From Escallonia rubra (lineage: Eukaryota; Streptophyta; Magnoliopsida; Escalloniales; Escalloniaceae), in NCBI GenBank assembly GCA_033065855.1, contig JAVXUO010002980.1, positions 186,001 through 250,000 of the forward strand: a stretch of DNA of 64,000 bases, in the 5' to 3' direction. The notes beneath the pieces are model-generated. The model saw nothing but the letters and a program-made list of their open reading frames with translations. It had not been told where the DNA came from and made no database searches. Position 1 is the first letter of the stretch; each line of letters opens with the position of its first letter. Positions 24,478-35,929 of the stretch are shown piece by piece. Both the position numbers and the translations under genes were made by a program.

Positions 24478-27420
24478 GTGGATATATTTGCAGTGACACT
24501 CTCCTTATATTTTCTTTCCCAAATTATCAGTATCTCACCTAATTTTCTCCACGACAATCCATTTAACTTAAAAATCATGAAGAACCCTTTTTTTCCCCCA
24601 AATATAAAGCCACCATTCTTCCACTGATTACTGGAATTGCTCCACTGCCTCCATGCAAAGTCGCAAACCCTAATCTTCCACTTTAAAAGCAAGGTAAGAT
24701 CTAGACTTCTGGTGTTTATTCTTAGAATTTCTAATTCCTTAAACTTGAACCCTTTCCTTTTTGTTTTAAATTAGAATTTGATAATTGAGTTTTGGAACTT
24801 ACAAGTCCCAATTGGGAATTGAGGCGGCTGGTGGGATTCTTAATGTCAGATTGAGATTTTGGATTACTATTTTCATATTGCAATTGCTACTCGTCGGTGG
24901 TAAGTGTATAGGTTTCAGATTAAGCTTTGTTGGGATTTTTTATTTTGGATTGAGAGATTGACAATTGATGCTTGTGGTGCAATTAGGAAGTAAGAATTTT
25001 GCATTTGGCATTTGAGAGAATTTAGCACTGAATTTGGTAATTGGGGTTTGAGAATTTGGAGTTTTCATGAAGAAGTTGAATATACTGTCCATCTGACGAA
25101 TTACGAAGTTCGAATTGCCGAATTGGAGTTCTTGTTTCTTGCCCCTTTGACCCACGTTCATCAGGTTGTTAGGTGTAACCCATTGACGAAGGTATTTTAA
25201 GCCAAAAAATTTTGGTTATTAAATGTCCACCTTGAACTAAGTTTCTGACTCCGCCACTGATTCTGCCTAAATACTTTAACCACCATATAACCCCAGTCTC
25301 TAACCACCACTTACCCACCCATAGACGGGTCTACCTCTCATCTTCACCTTTGCCACCCCACTACTGCACACACACACCCACGAACAAGCACACCAAACGA
25401 ACAAATGTGACATACACCCACACACACACACGCGTGCAAACACAAAAGCAGTCACGAAATGCACATTTTATGTTTGAATTAGAAAGAAATGTTTCAAACA
25501 CTTACTTGCAGTGAAAGTTCTCTATTTTTTTTTCCTGCTTTGCTTCACATGTACTGATTGTGTCGAAGCTAATGCCATCAAGGTAAAACACCAAGTGATA
25601 GTTGTTAAAAGTGGGGGATGGGAGGTCATAAGGTAGGATTGTTATATTTTGTGGCCAATTATATCCTACCACCTATTTAGTTGTATATAAAAATAGAAAA
25701 GATAACTTTCTGGGAATTATATGCAAACACCCTTTAGCTTTATTTAAGAAATAAAAAAAGTCTCGAAAAAGAGGATTTGAGATTTGGAAGGCAAAAAAGC
25801 TGCCAATGAATACAAATACCTATAGTACAGATTTGGGAATATGTGCGTGTGAGTAATGGATTAAGTGGATTAATTTTTTTTTCTTATTCAGGTATGTACT
25901 ATTATTTTGCAAATTGCTCCTATAGCATTCCATTGCATTACAATAACCTAGAATTAGATGACTTGACCGTAATGTCATTTTTACTTAACATAATAATTGA
26001 CCACTATTACCCTCCATACACCTACTATATGTTGATGATGGAAGATGCCATTTTTCTGATGTTAATATATATGAAGCTGCTATATATTGAGGACGGGTTT
26101 AGCCGAGTAGCCCATTAAACATGCCGATAAACAAATCAGCACCATCACAATCCTCTTCATCGCGTTGCACCACAACACCTTCACACGGGTCACTAGTTAC
26201 AACTATTATCACTACCATCGCCACCAACATTAACATCACTACCACCGGCCCTAGATTGCAGCACTAGCGTTACTGCCACACCGTTGCCGCCACCACAATC
26301 AGAGTTACCATTGCTACCACCAGTTACATCAGGAACTACTAACATTGCAATCACTACCATGCACCACCATTAGGCCCGATGCCATCACACCACTGTCGTC
26401 AACACCACAACAACTATCGTCTATGCTGCCACCACAATAATTGTCATTATCATTGCCATTAGTGTCATTGTATCACCATTGACGCGATCAAAATGGTTGT
26501 CATTGCTACCACCATCACCAGCATTGTTGCTTCTGCTACAAGAAAAAAGTAACAGCGATGACACCTTAATGCCACCACGACCAGCACCATCGCTAACATC
26601 ACTAGACCACTCCATACCCTGTCATCTATGCCATGCCACTGCCTCCACCCTCACCACTTCCACCACTACAACAATAATTCGCACTCCACCGCCATCGTAC
26701 ACTGCCTCCATCACATGAGAAGTTACCAACCATAGTTTATTCTCAATGTAAGCTAAGTTGAGGATATAAATCTCCAAAAGTCTATTATCTTCCAATTTTC
26801 TCCTCCAAACACGAAAGAAGAAATTTTTATTTGAATCTTCAATTAAATAAATTGCAGTCTAATTTCAGAAAGAATTGGTCATAGCCCGCACGTTAGTATG
26901 TCGCTTGCACCAAAAAAAAAAAGTTAGTATGTCGCTAATTTAACGAGCATTGTTCACACAGCGGTATGGGCTTTTACTAAAGCAATTATAACCTTTTTAA
27001 GTTGAATTGACAAAAATATCCCCTCAAGATGTCCGGACTACCGAGTTCAGCGTTGTAGTATCCTTTCAGGCAACCATCCAGTCAACCTCCGAAACAAATT
27101 GACGGCGATCACGACCATTATCTACGTCCTTACCCCAACACTTAATTGACATCAGAATTTATATGAGAATCTATATGGTAACATGGATATTGCCGCGACA
27201 TTGTCTCTGTACTCCTTCAATGAGAGGGTTCAAGGCCTTTCTAGCTCTTTCATTCCTCCGACAATCACTCGAAATTTCCTATCATCAACCCAAAGTTGTC
27301 TTAATTTCTCAACTAACGATTTTCTTCGGGGGCTATCTCCGACTAAAGGGTAGTTTTGTCAATTTAGATTGAGAATTTTGCGCAGGTCCACGAAATCATG
27401 AGTGGCCTACCAGATATTTG
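24478..27420. other. Intergenic region between CACTA and F-box gene
   Basis: No convincing gene. Notable content: a CA/ACCC-rich tract at about 25,360-25,445, and a long degenerate CAC/ACC-rich trinucleotide tract at about 26,130-26,710, in which apparent ORFs are composition artefacts. A 44-codon frame at 27,183-27,317 (MDIAATLSLYSFNERVQGL...) is unrecognised and may be a gene fragment. Confidence 0.4.
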
Positions 27421-27438
27421 AACTCTCTCTACACCACC

Positions 27439-27953
27439 CTATTTATTCTCTCATTTCTCTCGCTCAACTTGCAAACAAAGCTGGTTTCTGATCCCTAACT
27501 CACCACCCATTTCAATTGATCTTGCACGGCTACCGGGAAAATTTAGTCCAAGGTTCAAGCGTCTGATTTCAAGAATTAGTCGCCCGTCCACAAGGTCTCT
27601 CTCTCGTCTCTATAATACATGATTTCAAGAATCCCTTGCACTACTTGCAAATAATCTCCCTATGGAGACATACTTTGATAGTTTGCTCCGTCGTAGTGCT
27701 GCATTTTCATTTTATTACGCTTATAATGTAAACTCATTCATTTGTGTGTCAAGCTTGGGTTTTCTATAATGTATACTATAGTGATAAATTACATTGGGTG
27801 ACAAATGGTATTGGTTGGTTCCATGCAGCATGGTCTCCTCCATCATTTACATTAGTTGCCTGAGGTTCTATATGATTTTCAACAGTGGACGTCTCACTTT
27901 TGTCCTTATTCCCCCTTCTACAATTCTTGATATTGTACACGGATGATTTGCAG
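27439..27953 (+). promoter_or_regulatory. F-box gene promoter/leader with probable intron
   Basis: A TATA-like CTATTTATT lies at 27,439, followed by a CT-rich leader. A donor-like AAG/GTCTCT (intron from 27,595) and an acceptor TTTGCAG (ending 27,953) frame a ~360-bp intron. It would place the leader directly before AGATCAAATGG. This makes the ATG at 27,961 the start and puts the in-frame ATG at 27,943 inside the intron. No transcript data support this; the model rests on splice-site shape. Confidence 0.4.
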
Positions 27954-27960
27954 AGATCAA

Positions 27961-29055
27961 ATGGCCAGTGAGAAATTGCCAGAAGATGTGGTCAGAGAAA
28001 TTCTCCTGATGCTTCCTGTTAAATCCTTGTTGAGATGCAAGTCTATTTGTAAGAGTTGGTATACTTTGATAACAATGCCTAGTTTCATATCTGCACACTT
28101 TAATTGCAACATTGCTCTTAAAAGAAGCCATTGTATCCTTGTTAAGCGGGTCCTACCAGAACATGTCCCACCAACAGAAAGTGTCCTCTCCTTCTTTAAT
28201 GACAAAATTAGCGGTAATGATCATGTCCCACCAATAGAAGTCATCGTACCACACTTCAATCATTTTCTGCATATGGTGGGTCCTTGCAATGGCATAGTCT
28301 GTCTTACGGATCACCGTGATATTATCCTATGTAACCCTTCAATTAGGAACTTCAAGGTCCTTCCTGCTCCTTCATTTAACTATCCCCACGATTTGTTTTC
28401 TAGGACGTTGGGTGTGGGATTTGGCTTTGATCCACACTCCAACGAATACAAGGTTATCAGAATTGCAGAACTCTACGAAGATGATGACGGGGACTATATG
28501 TTTCATTCTGTTAATGTTGAAATTTACGATCTGAGTACCGACTCTTGGAGAGAAATAGACGCAGTTGTGCCCTACGTTTGGTACTTCCCTTGTTGTGAGC
28601 TTCTATTTAATGGACATTTTCATTGGTGGGCAGATGATGAAGATCATGGTGGCGAGTCAATGCTTTCTTTCCACATCAGCACGGAGGTTTTTCAGCAGAT
28701 ACAATTGCCTAATGTTTGTGCATTTCCTGACGGAAACGAGAGGGCTTTTCTAGTTTTAAATGAATCCATTGCATTACTTCTTTTCAATCCCTCAGAGCAG
28801 ATGTACTTCGACATATGGTTGATGACTGAATATGGTATTGCAGAGTCGTGGAAAAAGCAATTTACTATTGGACCACTTGTGCAAGTCGAGCAGCCTTTAT
28901 TGTTTTGGAAGCATGAGCTGCTTCTGGAAAAAGCCAATGGCCAGTTGGTATCGTACAACCTCAAATCCCAAACATTAAAAGAATTTCAAGTGTATGGAGC
29001 TCAAGAAAGTTTGAGGGCTGTTACTTATAGTGAGAGCTTAGTTTCGATCAAATGA
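27961..29055 (+). CDS. SLF: S-locus F-box-like (SLF-like) protein
   Basis: Intact frame of 364 codons. The F-box lies at about residues 4-40 (LPEDVVREILLMLPVKSLLR, then CKSICKSWYTLI) and would bind SKP1 in an SCF ubiquitin ligase. An F-box-associated domain follows at about 95-330: GPCNGIVCL, then LCNPSIRNFKVLP, GVGFGFDPHSNEYKVIRI and DLSTDSWREID. The C-terminal block (ESWKKQFTIGPL, then WKHELLLEKANGQLVSYNL, ending SESLVSI) has the arrangement seen in SLF proteins of Antirrhinum and Petunia. SLF proteins are pollen determinants that target non-self S-RNases. Length (~365-390 aa typical) fits. An S-RNase-like gene lies 21 kb downstream on the same strand. The start at 27,961 is chosen because 27,943 precedes a likely acceptor. 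It could instead be a paralogous FBA gene not involved in self-incompatibility. Confidence 0.88.
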   Translation: MASEKLPEDVVREILLMLPVKSLLRCKSICKSWYTLITMPSFISAHFNCNIALKRSHCILVKRVLPEHVPPTESVLSFFNDKISGNDHVPPIEVIVPHFNHFLHMVGPCNGIVCLTDHRDIILCNPSIRNFKVLPAPSFNYPHDLFSRTLGVGFGFDPHSNEYKVIRIAELYEDDDGDYMFHSVNVEIYDLSTDSWREIDAVVPYVWYFPCCELLFNGHFHWWADDEDHGGESMLSFHISTEVFQQIQLPNVCAFPDGNERAFLVLNESIALLLFNPSEQMYFDIWLMTEYGIAESWKKQFTIGPLVQVEQPLLFWKHELLLEKANGQLVSYNLKSQTLKEFQVYGAQESLRAVTYSESLVSIK

Positions 29056-29278
29056 GGAAGCGATATCAACTGACATGACGGTAGTCTGATAACTTTAACA
29101 CATGCCCTTCTTTTCCTCAATGTTCTAGACATGGAATTTCGGTCTATATCTCGAGCTAAATTCTTTTTATGTTTCATGATGCATTATGTGTACTTTCAGA
29201 ATCTATGTTGATTTTTCTTTTGAGTTTGTTGACATAATCTATCTCTATACCCTATTATTGTTCACGAGGCATACTCAA

Positions 29279-30597
29279 GGTCCCCTTAAAAGACACAAGA
29301 GCCACCAAAAGTTCTCTTGTTCAGAGAGAGAACGCTCTGCAGGCAGAATAAAACTCTCTGCCTTCTCTCTAGACCCTATCTTCCCACCGCAAAGCAGCCA
29401 TGGCCGCCCCACCGTGCGCAGGTGCGCGTGGGGCGGCGGCCAGAATCCGGCCTTGCTTTTGATTGCTTTCCGTCAAGATGTGTTTTGGATTCTTTGAGGG
29501 TTAGGCGACTCCCGCGGCCGGCGATGGATGGAGGGCGGCCGACGGGGACAGCGGCGGTGCGGTGAGGCGCCATCTCCCTCAGCCTGCGCCGATCTCTCTC
29601 GATCTACGTAGATCTGGACTTTTCCTCGATCTACTAGATCGTTTAGACCGAATCGATGTGGCCGGGATTTCACCGGCGGTTGCCGGAATCCTGCCGGCAG
29701 AGCGTGGGATCTACAGGCTCTGGGTGATCGTGCTCAATAATATGCTTGATTGACGAGGTTGTCGTTGCTAGGGTGTTTGTCTTAAACTCCGACAGTGGCC
29801 GGATCTCCACCGGCGGCGACCGAAAACCCACCGGCGGCGGCCGGAAACAACCGGCGGGGGCAGAAATTTCTGGCAGCAGTGGGGGCTCAAAAGCAGGAAG
29901 GGGGTGGGGGGGAGGGGTTGCATTTTGGGTTTAAGAATGGGTTGTCCTCGGGTGGGGGGTGGGGGGGATAAGGCCTCGGGGGGGCATAGGGGTTTGGGCG
30001 CGTGTGTGTGTGGGGGGTGGGGGGTGGGGCCTTGGGAGGGGGGAGGGGGTATAGGGTAACCTGCTCTAGGGGGGATGGTTTACAGTCCTGCTTAGCCTGC
30101 TGTGTTTGTTTGGTTTGTTGCCCGATAGCAGCCGGTTGTGTTTGTTTTGGTTTGTTCCCTGGGTTTTTCGGTTGCCGTGTTTTGGGGGTGGCAAGGTCGG
30201 TAAAATATGGTGACCCATGCAAGTTTTACATCCTCTTCATTTTGCGCTGCGATCCCTTTGGTTATCGAGTTCACCTTCGATTTTCGTAGGGCTACGTAAT
30301 TGTACTTCCTCATTGTAATCTTTGTATTTTTTTTTTGTTTTGTTGTTGTTGTTGTTTATAATCTGTAGGCCTACACATATTACTTTAAGTTAGGCTGAAG
30401 TGTAGGATATGCTCTGCTTCAGTTTAATTGTAATTAGTTTACGGTCTATAGGTTCGTTGTTTAATTTCTTGTATACTCTGAGTCACGAAATTGTCGTGAC
30501 CTTTTCAGCCGTTTGGCAAAACCTTGTAATCGCTTCAAAGCGCTTTAATTTCAATGCTATTCTCATCTTTATCAAAAAAAAAAAAAGGTCCCCTTAA
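29279..30597 (+). mobile_element. Non-autonomous poly(A) retroposon, copy B
   Basis: The body (29,290-30,586) matches copy A (5,700-6,953) almost throughout, including both ends. It terminates in ATC plus a run of 14 A. The flanking direct repeat is GGTCCCCTTAA (29,279-29,289 and 30,587-30,597), possibly longer by two A. It landed 224 bp downstream of the F-box stop codon. The GC hairpin (29,402-29,412 with 29,428-29,441) and a G-run tract (about 29,880-30,055, many runs of 3-7 G) are retained. No RT or other conserved protein is encoded, so mobilisation by an L1-type LINE in trans is inferred. Confidence 0.85.
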
Positions 30598-31428
30598 TAA
30601 AATTCTTATTTGGGCATCACCGATGAACATTTGGGTCATTTTTGGGGAGCCCATGGATGTAGAGGGCCCACGTCAACTATCATGGCCTTCGTCTCCCCTC
30701 CCACACACGCTCATACCACCACTAGCGACGACCCATCAAAACCCACCTGACCACTGACCATCCGTCACAACACCACCACCAAAAACCCACTTGGCCACCA
30801 TCCCCCTCCTACACACGAGCACACCACCAGTAGCGATTATCACAACCGCCACAATCCATGCATTAACCACGATAGACCATCGATCGTCAACACAAGACCA
30901 CTAACAACAACCCACTTCCTATGCCCACAAATCTGTGGGTTACCTGTCAAATTCCTATGCCCAGCGCCACCACGGTCGTCAGATCTATGGGTTGTAAGGG
31001 CTTTTGACGTTTTTGTCGTCGAGGCTGATGAAGAATCGACGGTGCATCGATTCATGAAGGTGGTAGTTGACGATAAGGTGGTGGTGGCAGTCGACGATAA
31101 GGTGGTGGTGGTGAGGGGGATCAGACGTGTTCAGTTGAAGAGGAGTTCAAGGAGAAGAAGAAATGTTTTTGGAGGAAGAAATTGCAAAAAGGAAATAATC
31201 AAGGAAAACTCAAAATCAAAAACTTTCAACCAAATATCAACCTCTTTTTGCAAAAAATGAATGTGTTTAGTTTTTGTGTTTTTTGCAAACTAAAAACTGA
31301 AAACCACAAGGATTCAAATACACCCAAAGACTCCTCTAAAGTTACTTTGCCATTAAAACATTGATGATGTGAGCCAAATGATCTTCCAATATACCATGAA
31401 CGCTCTTAAGCCAAAAATTATCAATGCA
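30598..31428. other. Intergenic, CCA/GGT-rich
   Basis: No gene seen. Degenerate CCACCA-type DNA covers about 30,690-30,900. A duplicated module GACGATAAGGTGGTGGTGG lies at 31,070-31,110. ORFs here follow the repeat composition. Confidence 0.4.
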
Positions 31429-31774
31429 CCAATAACAAAATAGTGAAGTACTGCCTACTAGAAATGAGCAAGCCTTGCAAATATTTCAAGGAATATTGCC
31501 AGCCGGTTTTTAATGCCTTCAAGGCTTAACTCCATACTTTTCCAACGATTCAGCTTCTAGACCTTCTAACTTCATACAAGGATTGACCCTAATATAAGAA
31601 CCAAATCTATTGGCTGTAACTCCATACTTTGTCAATGCCTTCGAGGCTTAACTCCATACTTTGTCAATCAGGATTTTTAATTTGAAGGCAATGAAAAGCA
31701 CCTGGCAATATTCTTTGAGATATTTGCAGAGCTTGCACATTTCTAGTAACAAGTACTTCACGATATGTTACTGG
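31429..31774. mobile_element. Foldback (long inverted repeat) element
   Basis: The left arm (about 31,429-31,506) and right arm (about 31,711-31,774) are inverted copies over some 65-75 bp. Both contain GTGAAGTACT, TACTAGAAATG, GCAAG and AATATTGCCAG in matching order. The loop region carries a duplicated AACTCCATACTTTGTCAATG module. No coding capacity. Long arms and small size suggest a Mutator-type or foldback MITE. The target duplication was not resolved. Confidence 0.55.
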
Positions 31775-33380
31775 CGTGTTAATAATCTTTTTTCTCTTTA
31801 GAGCGTACCAGGTATAATGGAATAATATTTTGTTGACATCACCACTGTTTTAGCGACAACTTTAAGGGGGTCTTTGGTAGGAAAAAAATTAAAATACGGA
31901 AGCACAGTGTAATTTTTAAAACTAAAAGGGATCCACATATAATAAACCAAAACCTCAGGGGAGGTCAACGTTTATTCATTTTTCAATTGCCTTAGGTAAG
32001 CAAAGTAATAACTTAATGGCAAGAAGAAGGCCTGTACCTCAAAAGAATTTTCATTTTTGTTACCTTACGTTTGTATCAAAGACAATTAATCAATGAACCT
32101 TAATTACTTAAACAACACTTTCTCTTGACTACAACTATGCAATCACAATCCAGCCTAAATTAACTTTTTTACCGATGAATTTAACCGGGAAAGGTGTAAA
32201 TATAGCCTAGTCCTAATATCAAAGGATATATGAGTTTGCCGCGTACAATTCCACATGAGGTGACACAACCACAACATTGACAAAAGTCAAATGCTTTGGC
32301 TTAGAGCTAACATTTACAGTACCCTCTCAAAATTTTCACCTTTCTCCTTGAATTAAAGATCTATGTCTCCACTTAGGATCCAAAGCTGACTTTGAATTGA
32401 CACGCTAATGACACCCTCAGAAAAAAAAATATTAATAGAAGCTGACTTTAGTGAAAATTTCACCTTACAAAGGGGTTGAAGCAAAAAGAAATATATCCGC
32501 CATATTTATGCGTTCGAAGGTCAATGAATAATATTAATAGTCCACCTTTATACTTTTTATTCATGTACATATACCACTTTCAGGATAGGTTGAAATGCGG
32601 CTTAAGCGGATAAGCGTACATTAGAAAGACGTCAGAACGGGGGTTCATTCACAATCACAATTGCAATGTTTATTATTATAGCTTAAACCTCCAAAGCAAA
32701 AATAGACACCCCATTGTTTCATAAACTGTTATATGAAACAACTGGTTTTATTTTTGTCAAGATACGAGAAGGGTTTCATGGGATCAGGAACTTGGTGAGG
32801 ATACCACATTCAAATACCAACTGTCCTAATGCCCTAAGTTTTCACATAGTATATATCTACTAAACTGTCCTTTTTTTTCTTTTGCAGATCTGTGTAATTG
32901 CTAGCTAGGCTTCTCAATGCTATCCTGGTCAGTCCTGAGATGCAGTTAACCACAAGCAGAAACGGGATTGGGTTTGGTCTTGAAGTTTAATTTGATCAAA
33001 ACAAGGGTTAAATTGTGTACCAGGAAATTCTAGGCCACGGTCTAGGTTGAAGTTTCCATGCCTTCTTGTTTCTAATAAGAAAACAAGGGGTCATAGATGT
33101 CATTGCAGAATGTATAGAGAAATAAATAACAGGAAAAATGAGTAGTCTCGGACCAGTGACTTGAGGTGCTTGTAATGTTGAATGAGTCATTCACTCCATA
33201 TAAATCATGGCCTCAAGGTTTACTTTGTTACTTATCATGCCATCTGTTGTTATGTTGAAGTATGGAGGACATGATTGTGTTGCTAGCGCTTTAGTGCGCT
33301 TCATAGACAAATTTTGGCTGCTACAAGGGTTGTAAGAATCTTCTTCCAACTCCATATATAGTGACAATTAATAGTCACTA
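31775..33380. other. Intergenic, no confirmed gene
   Basis: Nothing recognisable except a 42-codon frame at 33,207-33,335 (+). It begins MASRFTLLLIMPSVVML, a short hydrophobic, signal-peptide-like start, and sits just after CATATAAAT. No homology is recognised and it may be chance. Confidence 0.3.
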
Positions 33381-33500
33381 AATGGTTCTAGTGATTTTTT
33401 TTAACACTTTCGGCGACTATTTTTAGCAATATTTTTTTAGCGTCACCAAATAAAAGTCACTCGAAATATTTAGTGACTTTAAATTCTATATAGGGGTATG
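33350..33500. repeat. Possible small MITE with GTGAC motifs
   Basis: CATATATAGTGACAATTAA on the left and TAGTGACTTTAAATTCTATA on the right resemble poor inverted ends, about 140 bp apart. Several AGTCACT/AGTGACT motifs lie between. The arms match weakly, so the call is tentative. Confidence 0.25.
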
Positions 33501-35869
33501 AGGAAGATTCCTTCAACCAAGATAACAACTAATTTTTTTTTCTTTAGAGGACTACCAGCCGTAGCCTGCTCATTGTTGATGGATACTTCCGGTTCCTTTT
33601 CCGGACCAGCATTATTTTCTTCATCTATAACTCTATAAGTGTTTGTTCAACTTTTTTCTGTGATTTACGATTTATGGTGGGAATATTTAACGATTTTCTA
33701 CTTTAGCATGATTATCATGATGTTGGAGTATTTTAATAAAAATAAAAATATTAATACCTATATTTGAAGTTTTTGTTTAGTTTTACATCCTCTATAGGGC
33801 ACTTGCGGGAAAAAAAAAATTTACCATCTTTTTGTTGGTCCATATTATTGGTTTAAGTGCCTCATTATAATATGTTATGATGAGCCATAACACCTCATTA
33901 TAATGTTTTTAATAGTATGTTTTTATTACATTTTAGTGGCTTTAAATTAATCCTTATAACTTTTTGTAACCTACATTTTAATGAAAACTTAATGGTCATG
34001 AGTTACATTTTTAAAGCTACTATATATATGTACATTGTATAGTGGATGGTTTTTGGTGAGTGACAATTATACTTTTACCATACAAGTTTGTGTCACTACA
34101 TTGTTCAAGAACCCTGCCTTTTTCTTTGGCTTTTTCTTTCATGGGTTACGAACAACACCTCTCTATAGCGGTATCATCTTGATGACTAGCTTATCATCTT
34201 ATGTGATGTGTTGAAAGGAGGTGTTTCATTGCCACTATATATATATATATACACACTTGAGTTTCGTTTATTTTGAAAGTAATTTGGGCAAAGAAGGGTG
34301 TTGAGTGAAGCTTCTGCTTCATTCGATAGTGCTGAAAATGCGAATGAAGCTACAGTTATAAGCTGGGCTGTTGTATCCTGGAGGCGATGCGTTGAAATCT
34401 TGTTGCACCGGTAATTATCCGAAGAGGCGCGAATCATCTTAAAGAGAGCGACCTAGTCCGAGCCTCATCCTAGCTATTAACTTATTACTTATCATCTGAA
34501 GTACTCGACATTAAGGATACTTCGTTTGGTAAGTTTCATGTTCCAAAAGGCAATGGAGGTAAATGGACAATATTTCTTTCGTACAAGTTATAAAAGGTAA
34601 TTGTTTACTTCTATTGTCCTTATTCATTTCAAGTGCTTGCTTAACAAAAAGATTTTATTTTATTGAATTATTTTCAACAAATAACAAATTCAACACAAAC
34701 AGAAATATATTTACGAAAAGTTTCATTTCTTTGCGAATCCTAATAAATCATGAAAGGACTTAAAATTTACACGAAGTAATAGAAAAGTATGAAATGAAAA
34801 GGCATGGGCTGATTCACCCTGATCCCATTTTTGCTTTGTGATGATTTCCTCTCTTTCTATCTTTCCTTCTCTCTCCATTTTTTTTCTTTTTCTGTTTCCT
34901 TTCTGCCGCAGGCAAACAGCCCTCCTTTCTTTTCGTTCCTGTTGCTGCCGGCTGGATCCTCTTTGGTTGCTTTTCTCCCCTCTTTTGTTTCTGTCTTTGA
35001 TTGCCTTTTTTTTTTCCTCTTTTGCTCACTGACTTCCGACCCCCCCCCCCCCCCCCCCCCCACACTGAGAGACCCCTCACTTTTATATCCAACAGAAGAT
35101 AGTCTTCCCCCTTATTGATAAGCCTTAGCTTATCTCTTCATTTTCACGCTGTACCGCTCTGCACCACAAATTTGTTTTAACTATCCGTCACTCCAAACTT
35201 CCATAAGTGTGTCTCCCAACACCCTCCGTCCAAATTCCGGCCAATTTTCGGTGAAAAAAATTTAATCGGCTGAACTTAAGGGGGCAATTTGGGAATATCA
35301 AGTTAAAGGAAAAAAAACGGGGGACCGTTGTTAACCAACCCTCTCACATTCTTCTCTTTCAAACATAGTAGATGGAACGATAGGGGATCTAGGGTCTCAC
35401 CTTCATCAAATCAAGGGAGAAATAGATTAGGGCTTCTGTTTGGTAGAAGTTGATCGCGATCAAACGTGATTGTCGTCGTTTAGACGGCGTTCGGGTACGA
35501 AGTAAGACCTGTGGAGTACAGTCACGACTGTTACAATCCAATTTACGATAAGCATTCTCCATCTTCTTTTTTGTTGATTATTGGTAATATCAATGCGATG
35601 AAAACCAAGGAATTTGGTTGGTTTGATGATACATTTTGTTTAAATGTATTTGATGTTAGAAGTGAAAAGGTTGCCTTTGTTTCATACATATAACCATTGT
35701 TTCTTCGATTGTGTTCTTTGAAATTGAGACATGCTTTAGACAATACTGTAAAAAATATTAGGTTGTGATTTTACATGCTTTAGACATGCTTTGAAATGGA
35801 GACATGTTACATTAAGTGAGTGGGCTTGAAAAGTTGCTTAATGTCATAAAATATTATTTTTGCAGATGG
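33501..35869. other. Intergenic, upstream of the Mutator relic
   Basis: No gene recognised. A pyrimidine-rich tract covers 34,840-35,062 and ends in a pure run of 20 C (35,041-35,060). GATAAGC and GCTTATC form a small palindrome at about 35,117-35,134. The left terminal inverted repeat of the Mutator-like element may lie here, but I could not pair it with a right end. Confidence 0.35.
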
Positions 35870-35929
35870 TTCTGATATGTTTACTATCATTTTTTTCCCG
35901 GGGGGGGGGGGGGGGGGGTGTTTAGTTAG

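Noticed and set aside
26421..26718. ORFs in the CAC/ACC-rich tract
   Set aside because: Degenerate trinucleotide repeat keeps frames open; no splice signals or domains.
33207..33335. 42-codon ORF with hydrophobic start as a secreted peptide gene
   Set aside because: No recognised family, no Cys pattern; the upstream TATA-like motif is too close to the ATG.
34814..35118. Several 64-95 codon ORFs around the C run
   Set aside because: Created by a pyrimidine-rich tract and a 20-base C homopolymer whose length is uncertain.
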